Origin: Gigaspora margarita
Taxonomy: Eukaryota; Glomeromycota; Glomeromycetes; Diversisporales; Gigasporaceae
DNA: 64,000 bases
Direction of reading: 5' to 3'
Assembly (NCBI GenBank): GCA_009809945.1
Contig: WTPW01000060.1
Span: forward strand, 69,764 to 133,763
Made by a program: the position numbers and the translations under genes. Below, in pieces: positions 23,242 through 35,460 of this stretch (positions are counted from its first letter, which is position 1; each line of letters opens with the position of its first letter). The notes beneath the pieces are model-generated. The model ran no database searches. It saw only the letters and a list, made by a program, of their open reading frames with translations, and was not told where the DNA came from.

Positions 23242-24600
23242 TAGAGATAGCAAATGTTTTAAAATATCATGTTTTAAAATATGTTTTAAATGTTTTAAAA
23301 CATTTAAATTTTTTAATAAAACACAATAAAAATCAAATATTTATCTATTGACCAATCAAATTGTAGAATTTAATCACATGATTATATCATATCTAAAGTA
23401 GCTACCCATGTGGGCTTATTTATAGAATTGGCAATAACTTTTGATCCACGGGTCTGTTTTGGATTATTTAACTACCAAAGTGTTTGTCTCAGTGAGAGAA
23501 TTCTAACGAGCCCAAAATCATCAAAATCCAATCAAAGGATTCTAAAATAGTTTGAATTTTATACAATTTTAATAGTAAATTTAAAATTCTTAGATAATTA
23601 TTTTAATCTTGAATAACCTTTGATCCACTAGTCTGTTTTGGATAATTTAACTACCAAAATGTTTGTCTCAATGAGACGATTCCAACAAGCCCAAAATTGT
23701 TAAAATCCAATTACGGGATCCCAAGATAGTTAAGAATTTGTATCATTAGCCAATCATATAAGAGATTGGTTTTATATTATAAAACCAATCTCTTATATGA
23801 TTGGCTAATAATACAAATTCTTAACTATCTTGGGATCCTGTGATTGGATTTTAACAATTTTGGGCTTGTTGGAATCGTCTCATTGAGACAAACATTTTGG
23901 TAGTTAAATTATCCAAAACGGACTAGTGGATCAAAGGTTATTCAAGATTAAAATAATTATTTAAAAATTTTAAATTTACTATTAAAATTGTATAAAATTC
24001 AAACTATCTTGGAATCCTGTGATTGGATTTTGATGATTTTGAGCTCGTTAGAAGCCTCTCACTAAGACGAAAATTTTTGTAGTTAAATCATCTAAAACGG
24101 ACCAGTAATTAAAAGTTATTGCAAATTCTATAAATTAGCCCATATGCTATTTGAAGTTGTTACTTTTAGTGTTTCGATTCTAATTTTGACAGGCCATCCG
24201 GATTCTATCAAATCCGAATTGAATCCACATTAGATTATATATAAAGCTAACTTTGTGCACATCCTTAGGTCCATAATTTAAGTTCGTTGACCAATTCTAG
24301 TAAAAAATCTCTGGTCTGGATATCTTGATTTGTCTGGATTGAAGGATCAATCCAGATTTCGTATTTAGGATCGAAACACTAGTTACTTTAAATATATAAT
24401 ATCATCTGGTTATAATTAAGTACATATATGAAAATTCAATTTTAGAGCTTAATATTAGTCATATGCTACTTTATTTATCTAAAATAGCAACTTTGATAAA
24501 TTGCAACTTCAGATTCAACATTTTTATATAATATTTAATTAAAAACACAAAAAATCTTTTAAAACACAAAAAAATAAAAACATGTTTTTTGCTATCTCTA
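23242..24600. mobile_element. hAT-like non-autonomous element, 1.36 kb, perfect 8-bp duplication
   Basis: Ends TAGAGATAGCAAATGTTTT and the complement AAAAAACAxGTxxGCTATCTCTA (approximately). Exact target duplication CCCCTGCA at 23234-23241 and 24601-24608. The outer parts repeat ATGTTTTAAAA words; the middle is a giant palindrome (23395-24160). No coding frame. The 8-bp duplication and TAG-type end fit the hAT superfamily. Confidence 0.8.
23395..24160. repeat. Large palindrome, arms about 380 bp, no spacer
   Basis: The symmetry centre is 23777, inside GGTTTTATATTATAAAACC. The inner 13 bases on each side are perfect complements and similarity continues outwards to about 23395 and 24160. Each arm itself contains two diverged copies of a block with TTTGATCCAC, TGTTTTGGAT and TTGTCTCAxTGAGA, so the unit occurs four times. 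Inner halves are better conserved than outer halves. Confidence 0.8.
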
Positions 24601-24837
24601 CCCCTGCAGCAGGTGTTTTAATGCAAGCAAATACATCATCTAACATAAACTCCCCCAATGGATGGGGCAGAAAAAACAGATACTTTCACTTTAGTAAAAT
24701 ACTCCAGAAACAAAAAAAGGAAATCGACTACTAGCAAATTGGATAAAAAGGAAAACTCGAGACCCACCCCTTATACTAATAAAGGGGAAGAAGTCAACCT
24801 CAAACAATAATCGGGCCACCTAACCTATTACGTAAAA

Positions 24838-25530
24838 TGCCTCGTGATCTAAATATAAAAATAGCTTCATTAAACGCAAACAAATGAACACTATAACATT
24901 ATTGAAATCGTATAGACTAGATATTATTGTACTACAAGAAACCAATTTGAGCAATAAAAAAACAATAGACCAGATTAAGTTCCAATAGGGTTATGACTCA
25001 GTTTGAACAGATAGATGCGCTATACTTGCTAGAAATAAAAACATAAAGCTTTCTAATATTATAAAATCCAAAGAAGGAAAGATTATGGAGGTGGAATTCA
25101 ACTACAAAGATCAAGATCATTATATAGTAAACATCTATGCTCTCCCCAATACACAAAATAGAACAAAATTCTTTGACAATTGGACCCCTTTGTTAAAAAA
25201 AAAAGGAGCTATCAATATTTTAGCTAGGGATTTTAATACAAATATAAACCCAGAAGTCAACCACATTAGCCAATTGACATTTCATCTAAATGGCAACTGC
25301 ATGAGTTAACTAAAGATTTCATAGACACCTCAGAAATAGCAAAGAAGTCTCCTTTTCTTACCTATTTTTAGAATACCCAGATAGGAAGAAGCATGCCTAC
25401 TTGTATAGACTATATATTCACAGAGACCGAATACAGTTGCACAATTAAAAGTATAACTCTATGACATGGCAATTCAGATCATATACTATTGGAATATACG
25501 CTACATTTATCCAAACTACACAGTTCAGGA
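24838..25530 (+). pseudogene. LINE ORF2 endonuclease of copy C
   Basis: Reads MPRDLNIKIASLN, LDIIVLQETNLSNKKT, CAILARNKNIKLSN, NIYALPNTQNRTKFFDNW, then AINILARDFNTNINPEVN, the GDFN box with Gly replaced (ARDFN). The later CIDYIF and NSDHILLEY-type blocks are at about 25400-25500. A short deletion near 24880 removes the NVKGLNN part, and TGG-to-TAG changes occur at 24988 and nearby. Confidence 0.75.
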
Positions 25531-26356
25531 ATCTGCTGGAGATTCGATGAAAGATGCCAAAGAAAACTATGTTAGCAAAAGAGATGACAAAAGAATTAGA
25601 GAATAGAGAAACCCCAGAGGATTGGAATTTGTACAAACTTAAAATTCAGTTAATAATAAGGGCTTTCAAAAGGCCTAAGGCACCGGAAGGGAACATTACT
25701 CAATTAAATCGAAAACTAATAAAATTAAAAAATTGCAGCTAGGGATGGTAACAAGGATTCTACCTTACAAAAAATTGAAGAACTACAAGCAACTCTGAGA
25801 AAAGAGTTGGATCAACTCTCAGAAACCTGGTGCAAAAAATCAAAAGCTCGTTGGATTGAAAAGAGTAAACGGTTAACTAATACTTCTACGCCAGATTCAA
25901 AGCTAGAATGATATCAAGCTGCCAAGACAAAATTAAAAAACTAGCAGACTTGAAATTAAGAAACAACTCATTACACTATATAAAAATCTTCTACGAAGCC
26001 TTTTATAGGTCAGAGGCTCCAGATGATAATGCAATCATGAACATCACCAAAGACCTACCTCAAGCCAGTCAAGCATGGAATGCTGATCTAATAAAGAAGA
26101 TCAGCAAAGAAATTAAGAATACAATAAAATCACTCGCATACAATAAATCAGCTGGCACTAATGGCTTAACACACAAGTTCTATAAACTACTTATTGACAA
26201 GATAATACCAGTTTTAAAAGTTATATTTAACTTGGTCATGAAAACAGATGAGATGCCCTTATCATGGCATAAAAACCTTTTGATATTAATTCCAAAAAAA
26301 GAAAAAAATTTAGAGGAGCTTAGTAGCTGGAGATCGATCTCACTGGTTAACAGCGA

Positions 26357-28087
26357 TAGAGTTCCAAGTTGATTAAAATTTTATCAGTTGGTTAGTTGCC
26401 AACTATATTGCAACTAACCAGTTACTGGTATCACGTGACCAGCCTAATCGGTTAGTTGGTTAGTTGGTTAGTTAGTTAGTTGGTCAGTTGGTTAATTGCT
26501 AAGTTGTATAATAAATTTTTAAAAAAAACATTTTTACTAAAATGCACCTATGGTGGTTTTGTACCTATGTGTCATTATTATTACGTGGTTTAAAGTAAGA
26601 TAATAATTTTTTTACAGTATAATTTATTTGTTCATTTATTTTTAATAACAAAAAAAAATTGCATAATGAACTGCGTAACAGTGCTCGAACACCTAATTTA
26701 CATACCATAGCCTAACTATAACTATCCAATTATGACTATAGCCACACTAACCCTAACCGTACTATAACCACTCTAACCTTAACTATAACCATAACCACCC
26801 TAGCCCAAACTATATACTAACCATAATCATCTAACATAACACCAACATGAACTTGAACCTACAACAGACTAATGCGAATTTATCAAGAAATCAATGACAA
26901 ACACAACCAATAACAAAGCTACAGAACCACACCAACAATGAATCCACCAGAACAATACAACAAATATGACGAGACCATGAACTGGGAAATAGAACAACCA
27001 CCTCAAAGATATTTATAAAAGAACTGACATAAAGACATTTCTCTTTGCCTATAAAGAAAAAAAAGAGTATTTGTTAGCTAAACGCATTCATAAACAAAGA
27101 ATGAAAAGAACTACACATCTTCAAGGTCAGATAAATATCAATCTGAATATACTTTACAGTTAGCTACCTGAAAGAGCGTTGGTTGTTGAACATGTTCAAA
27201 AACAAAGAACAAAAACAATATCACTAGCCTAAAATCGGAGTGACAACCAGCTTTAGTGGTATTATCAGGAAAGAAGAAAGAAGCATTAGTCGAACATGTT
27301 CACAAAGAAAACAAAAAAGACAAAATAATAGCACTTACTCAAAGCCGGAAACTACCTAATTCAAGAAATGGTGAAAACGATCCTTAATTGTTACCTGGAA
27401 AAAAAGAACATTAGTTGAACATGTTCACAAATAAAAAAGCAAGAATAACAAAAATAATAGTGCCCACCTCAAAGCCGGAAGAGAAAAGAACCACCAAGAA
27501 AAACAATAACGAACCAGAATCAATGACGCTAGCAACAAAATTATCTGCACTTGGGAAAAAAATATTAGTTAATTAGTACATGGCACAAATGAAAAGCAAA
27601 ATATAACAAAAAAAAAAAGCTGATTATCATCCATCAGGGACAAAATAGGAGTATGTTTTATGACAATTGTGCCAAATTAAAATGAAATATGTAAGTATAA
27701 AAAAATTGAAAAATAAAAATTTTTGGGACGTATTTTTTAGAGTTAGGGTTAAGGTTAGAAGTTAATTTTAGAGTAGAGATATATTAAACAAGTATAAATG
27801 GGTTAGATAGAAACCTACCGATTTCATTATGATCTGCAACAAGCTATGCATGTATGACGATAAACTTCGCTGATTTACCTGATATATACTATTAGTTTTG
27901 ATCGCTATCGCTATTTTTATATAGTTGTTTAGTTGATTAATATAAGAAATCAGTCGGTTGGCAACTAGTTGACAACTAACAATTAGTTGTAATCGAACTA
28001 GTTGATTATAAATCGATTAGTTGTTTAAAAATTTTTTAAATCGGTTAGTTGAAAAGTTGTCAACTATTCGATTTTCCAGGAACACTA
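26357..28087. mobile_element. hAT-like non-autonomous element, 1.73 kb
   Basis: Starts TAGAGTTCCAAGTTGATTAA and ends with the complement of TAGTGTTCC. Flanks AACAGCGA and AACAGCAA (7 of 8) are a decayed 8-bp target duplication inside the LINE reverse transcriptase. Both ends are packed with GGTTAGTTG/CAACTAACC words (26386-26510, 27950-28075). The interior has degenerate CTAACC repeats and a 110-150 bp tandem repeat (27178-27600). No transposase is seen. It shares ends with the short elements at 42760-43013 and 63342-63626. Confidence 0.75.
27178..27600. repeat. Irregular tandem repeat, about 110-150 bp unit
   Basis: The core GAACATGTTCAxAAA begins near 27190, 27293 and 27416, followed each time by an A-rich stretch, ATAATAGCxC and CTCAAAGCCGGAA (AAAATCGGAG in the first). 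A fourth weak unit lies at about 27560. GAACATGTTC is itself a 10-bp palindrome. Units are too unequal for CRISPR. Confidence 0.55.
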
Positions 28088-29763
28088 AACAGCAATATCA
28101 AAATATTTATAAAAATATTGGCAAATAGGCTTAACAACATTTGCGACAAGATTATAACCACCCACTAACAGGGATTTATCAAAGGAAAACAGATTAAAGA
28201 TGCTGTCCTAGATATCATCACAACTCTCAAACAAAAAAGGCTCGCTACTGACCAAGACTAATAGATCAGGCAAAAGCTTTCAACAGGGTTAACCACATCT
28301 ACCTACAGGCAGTGCTTAAAAAAATGAACTTCATAGATAGCTTTATTAAAATTATAGATAACCTCTTCACAAACCAGGAGGCCTACATCCTAGGTAAAAA
28401 CAATATATCTGAATCATTTTGAGTAGAAAGAGGGGTACGACAAGGGGACCCTCTTTCACAACTATTGTACATAATTGCGTTCAAACCCTTGATAAGACAA
28501 ATCCAAAAAAATATCAAAGGCAGCCCTCTTGGAAACCTATTGTTCAAGGTGGCATCTTTCAGTCAGAATTGGTTCATGTTCTTACTAGAAGAAGCTTCAA
28601 AAGATTCTTGGCACATATGAAAGGGCCTCCAATGCCAAAATTAATAAAAGAAAAACAAAATTAATTCCATTGACACAAATAGCTGAAAGAGTTGAATTAA
28701 GAAATAAAGAAGAATACAATAAGGCAGCAGAAGAAGAAAAACTTATGATCCTGGGTACGAAGTAACCAGAGAAGGCTCTGTCGACAAAAATTTCTGGCCA
28801 AAGTGTATAACCAAGATAAAAAAATTAATTGAACAATACAATGGCAGAAACTTATCCATGAGAGGAAAGATTTTAGTAGCAAATTCTTTGATCCTATCTC
28901 GGATCTGGTATGCTGCATACATTTGCCTGCCCAATAGAAAACAAATTCTAGAAATTAACGATAGCATTGCTTTTTGGATAAAATGGAAATCCAGACTACT
29001 ACCAAAATATTCCACATTCCAAAAGCCGTACAAAGACCTTGGGCTACAAGCCCCCATAATAAATTATCTACTAGACATGAGACTGATTACAGTATGGATA
29101 AAACTTCTGACCTCCAATAATTTATGGGCATCATTCCAAAGGGGCATCATATCTAAAGCATTAAAAACCAAAAGAGATATAAATGTGCTCTCAGCATTAG
29201 ATGAAAATCTCATAAAAATTAAAAACCTGACTGAGCGAATGGAAACTTTATTTAAAAGCCTGGCCTTGCAAATTTGACATGGCCATGGGAGGATTCAGAA
29301 ATACTGGTGGGACAGTGAACGGGCTCACAAATCACAGTTAAAAAAGTAATAAAAATCTTAAGGGAAACAAAGAGGATGCACAGAGAAACCAACCCATAGA
29401 GATTCGCTCTGGCTATATCAAAAGGAAATACTTAACAACAGAAAAGACATAGTTTGGAGACTATATCACAAATCTCTACTACTTGGATACAGACTTAGAC
29501 ACATGGACGAGAACAAGAGTGGTGACTGCCTATGGTGTGCAAAAAAAAGACAGAGCATAGAGTATTTTGCGATAGAATGCAAAGTTAGTAAGGAGCTATG
29601 GTCAGTAGCCTATGATCATTTATGAATAGATGGTATGCACCCACCCTTGAAAATAGAAAAAATCTTCTTACCTGTGAGTAGCATAGAAAGAAGTGATGCA
29701 GAAGCCATAATCTGAATAAACACAACAGTTATTTATGAACTTTGGTGTGCTTACACCTCCTAT

Positions 29764-30390
29764 TAGGGGTTTTAGTGGGTCAGGTTGGGTTGGGTTTGGG
29801 CCTGACCCGGGTCAGACCCACTTGGTCAAAACCCAACCCGGGTCAGACCCGCCTCATATCAAACCCGACCCGGGTCAGACCCGCCTCATATCAAACCCGA
29901 CCCGGGTCAGACCCAACCCAACCCAACCCGGGTTGAACCCGGCTCGATAATAGTTTCTACATAGTAAAGTCTAAATTTTACTATATAAATCGATAACATC
30001 CGCTTAAGTAAACTTGTTTGGAAGATCAAAATGCATATACTCTGAAATTTTTATCCAAATCGGAGAAATTTTTATTATTTGACTTTTAATTTTTACGTTC
30101 AACGAAAAAATTAGAATCTTTTTAAAAAATATGTTCGCCGAAAGTAAAACTTAAAAGTTAAATAGTAAAAATTTCTCCAATTTGGATGAAAATTTCCGGA
30201 ATATATGTATTTTGATCTTTCAAACAAGTTTACTTACGCACATTTTATCGATTTAGATAGTAAAATTTGGACTTTACTATGTAGCGACTACTTGCGATCA
30301 TTGAAAATAATCTGACCCGGGTCTGACCCGACCCGCGTTTTTTCTGACACGGGTCGGGTTGGGTCAGACCCGACCCAGCTAAGACCCCTA
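29764..30390. mobile_element. hAT-like palindromic-word element (GGGTCxGACCC)
   Basis: Ends TAGGGGTTTTAGTGGGTC and the complement of TAGGGGTCTTAGCTGGGTC. Flanks CCTCCTAT and CCTTCTAT (7 of 8) are the target duplication inside the LINE C-terminal region. Both arms are arrays of CCCGACCCGGGTCAGACC-type words (29785-29945, 30308-30385). A MITE A copy (29951-30290) is inserted between the arms. The open frames across this array are an artefact of the repeat. Confidence 0.8.
29951..30290. mobile_element. MITE family A, third copy
   Basis: Ends TAGTTTCTACATAGTAAAGTC and GACTTTACTATGTAGCGACTA; the interior mirrors TTTTTATTATTTGACTTTTA as in the other copies. Inserted within the GGGTC-word element. 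Confidence 0.7.
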
Positions 30391-31077
30391 CCTTCTATAA
30401 ATGGGGTAAAGAGCCATTGTCATATGAAGCGGCAATATTCAAAGTAAGAAATGGTTAAATAGGGAAGTAAAGAACTTACAAAGTAAGATAGGAGACAGTT
30501 CAGTAAGTAAGACAAATAGATTTAGATGCATTAAATGATAGAAGTTAAAATATGTAAATAACATAGCTAGTCTATATTCACAAGTAATATGTTTGTAATA
30601 CACTTAATTTATAATAAAAAGAGTGCCACTCTGCGCCCAGGAAGGTATATATGACCGGTTTTGGTTTGTTTTTTTTTTTGTTTTTTTTTTTAAAAAAAAA
30701 AAAAAAAAAGTTGGTATAATTGGCAAATTCTAATTAAAAAAAACCAAATAATATAGAATCATTAATACAGAACATAAAGAATGAACTAGTAACTGAAATG
30801 CCAAATAAACTTGTAACTGACATCTCAGTTTCAGATATTTTATCAAACCCATAGGAGTCTAGCACAACTCATAATATTCTGCAGGTAGCATTCTGTACTA
30901 ATACACCCATGAAGAGACAAAAAACATAAATGTTAAAGAGGCTGAGGAAATCTTTAGAAAATACTCGCATCTCGGACAACAATATAGGATTCACATGAAT
31001 ACCTTCTAGGGTGCTCCTGCCCTAAGAAACCAACACTAAGTTTTACCCTTCTTAGTGTAACCAAACTCTCATATTTT

Positions 31078-32215
31078 ATTATGTTCAAAATCACTACACT
31101 CAATGTAAAAGGTCTAAACAATAGACCCAAAGCACAAAAGATACCAATACTTCTCAAATCATATAATTGTGATATTATTTTAATTCAGAAAATTAATCTA
31201 CAACAAGGAACTTTCTGGTACAACAATGGAAATACAGCTCAATCTAGACCTCTAAAATAGCAATATTAGCAGCCAAAAAGAATATAGAGCTTACCAAAAT
31301 TAATGCCCGCATCATTACAGCCATCACAGAAATTAAACAACAACCTTTTCATATCACAAACATCTATGCACCTCCCAAACAAGAGAACAGAGTCCACTTT
31401 TTTGAAAAGTGGAGTCCAATGTTATCAGAAGAAAGAATATGTATTATTGCTAGGGACTTTAACACAAATCTGAGTCCCCACAAAAATAGAATCAGTAATG
31501 CACCAGCTCAACCCAACTGCTCTAGGGACCTGATACAAACTCTCCTGACAGATTATACAGACACGGCCTTGTTTGCTAACAAGAGTACATTTTATCAGTC
31601 AACTCAAAATGATCAAAGAATGGCTATACACTTGGATTATATTTTATTAATACAAGCTATAGCTATCTATGTAAAAACACTTGCACAAGATTTGGAAATT
31701 CTAATCACATCTTGGTAGAATCCGAATTTACCTTTAAAGCAACTTATACAAATAGATTTCAATGGAAATTTATAGAAAAATCTGAAACTTTCTAGAAATA
31801 AAAGAAGGTATTCCTGAGGGGAATTACAAGAAATTCAAGACATCTCTAGCTGGGACCTTTATAAATGTGCCATCCAATTAATAATAAGAGCTTACAAAAC
31901 TAAACCCCCTTCAGAAAAGAACCTACAAAAACTCCACAAAAGGCTATATGACCTAAACAACAAAATCGCTCAAAATCTGACTCTGGAGGACCTTATACTA
32001 ATAACAGAAGATCTTAAACTAAAATTACAAAAGGAGTTAATGCTCTTTTCAGAAAGATGGCAAATAAGATCCAATGCCAAATAGATTAAAGAAAGAGAAA
32101 AATCAACCAGATACTTCTTTATGCTATATAAAAAAAAGCACTCTACTACTAGCTGCACCAAAATAAAGAATCCTAACATCTCAAACAGAAACTTACCAAT
32201 ACAAACTCTTAACTA
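31078..32215 (+). pseudogene. LINE copy D endonuclease and start of reverse transcriptase region
   Basis: Begins at ATG 31081: MFKITTLNVKGLNNRPKA, then DIILIQKINLQQG, CIIARDFNTNLSPHKNRISN (GDFN box with Gly-to-Arg), and HLDYILL. The linker block with RAYKTKP and ERWQIRSNAK follows. Copy E reads the same protein with an intact GDFN. The reading stops at 32215 where the family X element begins. Confidence 0.75.
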
Positions 32216-33315
32216 CATCAGCAAATTTAATAGGCCGGAATATTACAAAATAATTTACAACCTATAAAAATAGCATAAGATATTTTGAAAACTTGTGAAT
32301 TAATAAATTACGAAATATTATATAAGAACTTATGAAATATTATGTAAGTTATTTCGCAATGTTTTAAAATAGAGTAATATTATGAAACATTTACAAACAG
32401 TAAATTAAATTGCATTAATTCACAACAAAGCGAGCATTGGACTATATTTTTGAAATATTTCAAAATTTTGTATGATGTATTGAAATTAATCTAAAATTTG
32501 TATTACACAATCAGATTAGATCTTTTGTTTATAAATTAGATCATTTATATTGTTTTTTTTTTGTTTCATTTCATTTTTTTATTTTTGTTTTTTTTTGTTT
32601 TTCGTTTGTTTTTTTTTTTATTTCTTTTAATTTTTTTTTAATTTTATTTGGCACTTTACAAGAACACCAACTCTTTGCAAGAAAACTAACAGCTTTTTAG
32701 CACTATGCAAGTACACCAATATGACTTCTGACACTTTGCAAAAACTCTTCTAAATCTTCAAGAATGCTTCTTTAGAGAAATGATTTAGTTAGACACAAGT
32801 TTTTGCAAGTTTTTGCATATTTATTTTTTCATTTGATACTTTTTGTTTTTGTTATTTTGTTTTTTTTTAAATTTTTTTATTAATTTATTTTATTTTGGTA
32901 CTTTGTGAAAACACACTTCTTTAGAGAAATAATTTAGTTAGGCACAAGTATTCACAAGTTTTTGCAAGCTAACCTAGCACTTTACAAAACACAACTAGAT
33001 TTTGACAACTTCTAAATTTGAACTCTTACTTTAGAGAAATAGAGATTTGGGGCTTTGTTTATTGTTTTTTTATTAAGTTTGCTTACATATTTTGTTTTTT
33101 AGTTATTTTTTTATTTATTTATTTTTTTACTTTTATTTTATTTATTCCTGACTTTCTTTGGAACTTTGCAAGAAACAATCTGACTTTCTGGCACTTTACA
33201 AGAACACTAACTCTAACTTCTTTTCTACTTTGCAAGAACATACTAGATTCTCTGCCAATTTGCAAAAATCCCTATACTTATGAGAAATAGTATTTTTTTA
33301 CTTTTTTACTATTTT

Positions 33316-34593
33316 TTTTTTTTATGTTTTCCTTCTGGGAAATACCCAGAGGTGGTGTATGGCCTTCTTTTATTAATTTTTACTTAATGGAATCTGCCTA
33401 TACCGCAGAATCCCTACTTATACATTGTAATGATCTACATATATATTACTATATATTTAGTTTCTACCGCGGCTAACCGGTACTAAGCCATCCTTTTTAT
33501 ATTTTTATTCCAACTGAACCTAATCAGCTGACCCATTTACAACCAGGATTTTTTTTATTTTAACCAGGCTAGGGTTTTACCCCTCCTGGGCGCAGTTGGC
33601 GTCTTTATTATTATCTGTTTGTCATGGGACCCTACAGCCCCTACATTTTTGTTACATGATAATTTCTTATACTACGACTAAGCTACACCTCTCTTCCATC
33701 GATCTTTCCCCAACTGAGTCCAGCAGGTCCGCCACAGCAGGCTCTTTAAGAGGTCTTATCTTCTGCCTCCCCTACTCACTTTTCTAGGGCGTTCCGTTTT
33801 TCTTCTGCCTTGAGTAATTTGTTCGAATTTGGTTCGGTGGCGCATGGCCGGGAACTTCAATTTTCATTTTCATGTGGTCAGAGTCCATATTTGGTATCCC
33901 GCATCCGGAATTCCACCGGAAGTATCCTTTTTGCATCTGAATTTATTCTTTGTTCCACCAGAATTTTGCCGGAAGTATTCTTTTGCTGTGAGTTTCCTTT
34001 TTCGTCCAGATCTTCACTAGGGGTCCTATATACGTATACCGTATTTTTATAGTGCTTCCAAATGTGGTTGTATACCCGCTCGTGGTCCTAGCACCCTGGT
34101 TCAGCCTGTCCGTCTCGTGACTCCATGTAGAATTATTGTCCTCTAGTAAGGCTTGAACCGGCGACCTTGCGATTGGGAACCTGGGAGTACAACCACTTCG
34201 CTATTGACCCGCAGGTACAACCAGGATTTAACCGGGACTGTCCAAGTAATTCTAAGAGGCACAAACACAGATAACAGGCGAGTTTGACTGGACTCCAACC
34301 CTCGTTCCAAATTCTCTAGAAGTCTTTCACCCCTGAGGCCGACCAAGAACAGAACAGAAGCCCCGTTAGAGCAGGTTACACAACATCTATCTGAGATGTC
34401 TGGAGAGCCTTTTATCAAGCCAAACCCAAGATGTGGCTGAGCCATCCAAACGCAGTCCTAGCACCCTAATTCAAGTCGTCCATCACATGATCGTGTGTAG
34501 TTAATTTGCCATTCATAGGACTTGAACTGGCGACCTTATGTAAAGAAGCAGCAATGTTCTGGGAGCACAACCACTATGCTATCGACCCGCAGG
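33316..34593 (-). mobile_element. tRNA-derived SINE type II, interrupted by a type I SINE
   Basis: The tRNA-like head is at the right end (complement has CTGCGGGTCGATAGCATAGTG and the B box GCCAGTTCAAGTCC). The body holds the AACCGGGACTGTCC and CTAGAAGTCTTTCACCCCTGAG blocks; the tail is at 33316-33400. Flanks CTTTTTTACTATTTT (33301-33315) and ACTTCTACTATTTT (34594-34607) look like the target duplication. Confidence 0.75.
33552..34215 (-). mobile_element. tRNA-derived SINE type I inserted in a type II SINE
   Basis: Perfect 14-bp target duplication TACAACCAGGATTT at 33538-33551 and 34216-34229. The complement begins CCTGCGGGTCAATAGCGAAGTG and carries the B box GGTTCAAGCC; the body has CCGGAATTCCACCGGAAGTA repeats; the tail has GGCGCAGTTGG-type sequence and the TTTATT end. 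Confidence 0.85.
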
Positions 34594-34924
34594 ACTTCTA
34601 CTATTTTAGGAAATAGCGAATATAAGCGAAGAGAAATAATATCTAACTGTGGGTGAGAAAAATAAGTGTATAGAGCTAGTATTATGCGACGAAGCGCAAA
34701 AGTAGTTTAAAATATTACTATTTTTTCATTTTCATTTTTTTTTGTTATTTTTTTACTTTTCTACTATTTTTAAAATGTAGCGAATATAATTGAATATAAG
34801 CAAATATAAGCAAATATAAATGTATAAAGCTAGTATTATGTGATGAAGTGCAAAAGTAGTTTAAAATATTACTATTTTTTCATTTTTATTTTTTTTATTT
34901 TTTTTACTTCTTTACTATTTTTAG

Positions 34925-35130
34925 GAAGTAGCAAATATAATCAAATATAAGTGAATATAAGCAAATATAAGTGAATATAAGCAAATATAAGTGAATATAA
35001 GCAAATATAAGTGAATATAAGCAAATATAAGTGAATATAAGCAAATATAAGTGAATATAAGCAAATATAAGTGAATATAAGCAAATATAAGTGAATATAA
35101 GCAAATATAAGTGAATATAAACAAATATAA
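34925..35130. repeat. Minisatellite, 20-bp unit (GTGAATATAAGCAAATATAA)
   Basis: About nine near-identical 20-base units, each made of two related 10-mers (AAGTGAATAT, AAGCAAATAT). The minus-strand open stretches here (LIFTYICLYS repeats) are by-products of a repeat whose frame happens to lack stops. It lies in the amplified block of the family X element. Confidence 0.85.
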
Positions 35131-35460
35131 GTGTATAGAGCTAGTTATGTGACGAAGAGCGAAAGTAGTTTACGATATTATTATTTTTTTGTTTCATTTT
35201 TTTTTACTTTTCTACTATTTTTAGGAAGTAGCAAATATAAGCGAATATAATAGTTAAAACAAAGAAGAGAAATAATAGCCAACTGCGGGTAAGGAAATAA
35301 GTATTTAGAGCTATTATTATGCGATAAAGTGTGAAAGTAGTTTAAAATATTACTATTTTTTCATTTTCATTTTTTTTTAGTTTTAGTTTTTTTTAGTTTT
35401 AATTTCTTTGTTATAACAATATATAATAAATAAAATATATTTAATTTAAAATATAATATA

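Larger units (their letters stand above)
21831..24810 (+). pseudogene. LINE ORF1 of copy C, interrupted and broken
   Basis: Gives the only view of an ORF1 N-terminus in the window: an ATG at 21831 (MAEKKNKLMVTDTK), a hydrophilic 160-residue region, then TKNDNALIIATSSLQCSF, LHIEITFKNKETMKKYA, RTYFRYIPTDARKTYYSIK and IRLLLIEGTLYLSDQ. Stops lie in frame at about 21957 (TAG), 22287 (TAA) and 22776 (TAG replacing the Trp of SDQW). The knuckle at about 22885-22940 is frameshifted. The acidic tail resumes after the insertion at 24601 and ends at about 24810. Confidence 0.8.
25534..29760 (+). pseudogene. LINE ORF2 reverse transcriptase and C-terminal region of copy C
   Basis: Readable pieces: the linker (25554-25742), KDLPQASQ to VLIPKK-type blocks (25908-26372), the post-insertion half from 28088 (IKIFIKILANRLN-like, then GFIKGKQIKDAVLDIITTL), QAKAFNRVNHIYLQ, VRQGDPLSQLLYIIAFKPL, then RGKILVANSLILSRIWYAAYICLPNRKQ (shown partly) and the CxxC...H...C cluster near 29530-29580. 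The YADD codons are missing: the sequence goes from GGTGGCA to TCTTTCAGTCAG near 28557 where copy B has the active site. Dead for catalysis even apart from the stops. Confidence 0.8.
21831..30710 (+). mobile_element. LINE copy C (family 1), near full length with three insertions
   Basis: ORF1 starts at ATG 21831; ORF2 endonuclease from 24838, reverse transcriptase 25554-28860, C-terminal region to about 29760, 3' tail 30400-30660 and a T/A run to 30710. Interrupted by DNA elements at 23242-24600, 26357-28087 and 29764-30390; removing each leaves matching LINE sequence. It is older than copy A/B, with many stops, and the YADD codons are deleted near 28557. It split family-2 LINE copy D, so D was there first. 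Confidence 0.85.
32216..35460. mobile_element. Family X element, left-end copy, interrupted by two SINEs
   Basis: Begins (TA)CATCAGCAAATTTAATAG within the LINE and follows the block order of the 15579 element: TTTCGAAATA-type AT-rich DNA, T tracts with CACTTTGCAAGAA (32640-33280), then AAATAGCGAATATAAGCGAA. The last block is amplified into four tandem copies (about 34605, 34785, 34920, 35215), each ending GTGTATAGAGCTAGT...GACGAAG. No right inverted repeat is visible; the boundary is approximate. Confidence 0.6.

Noticed and set aside
27178-27600. CRISPR-like spaced repeats
   Set aside because: Units are unequal and diverged, spacers are A-rich and similar to each other, and the host is eukaryotic.
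29735-29950. Two overlapping plus-strand open stretches rich in Pro, Asp and Thr
   Set aside because: They read straight through the GGGTCxGACCC array; the repeat period keeps several frames open. Not a gene.
34904-35124. Minus-strand repetitive protein (LIFTYICLYS units)
   Set aside because: Product of the 20-bp minisatellite; no start context or flanking coding signal.
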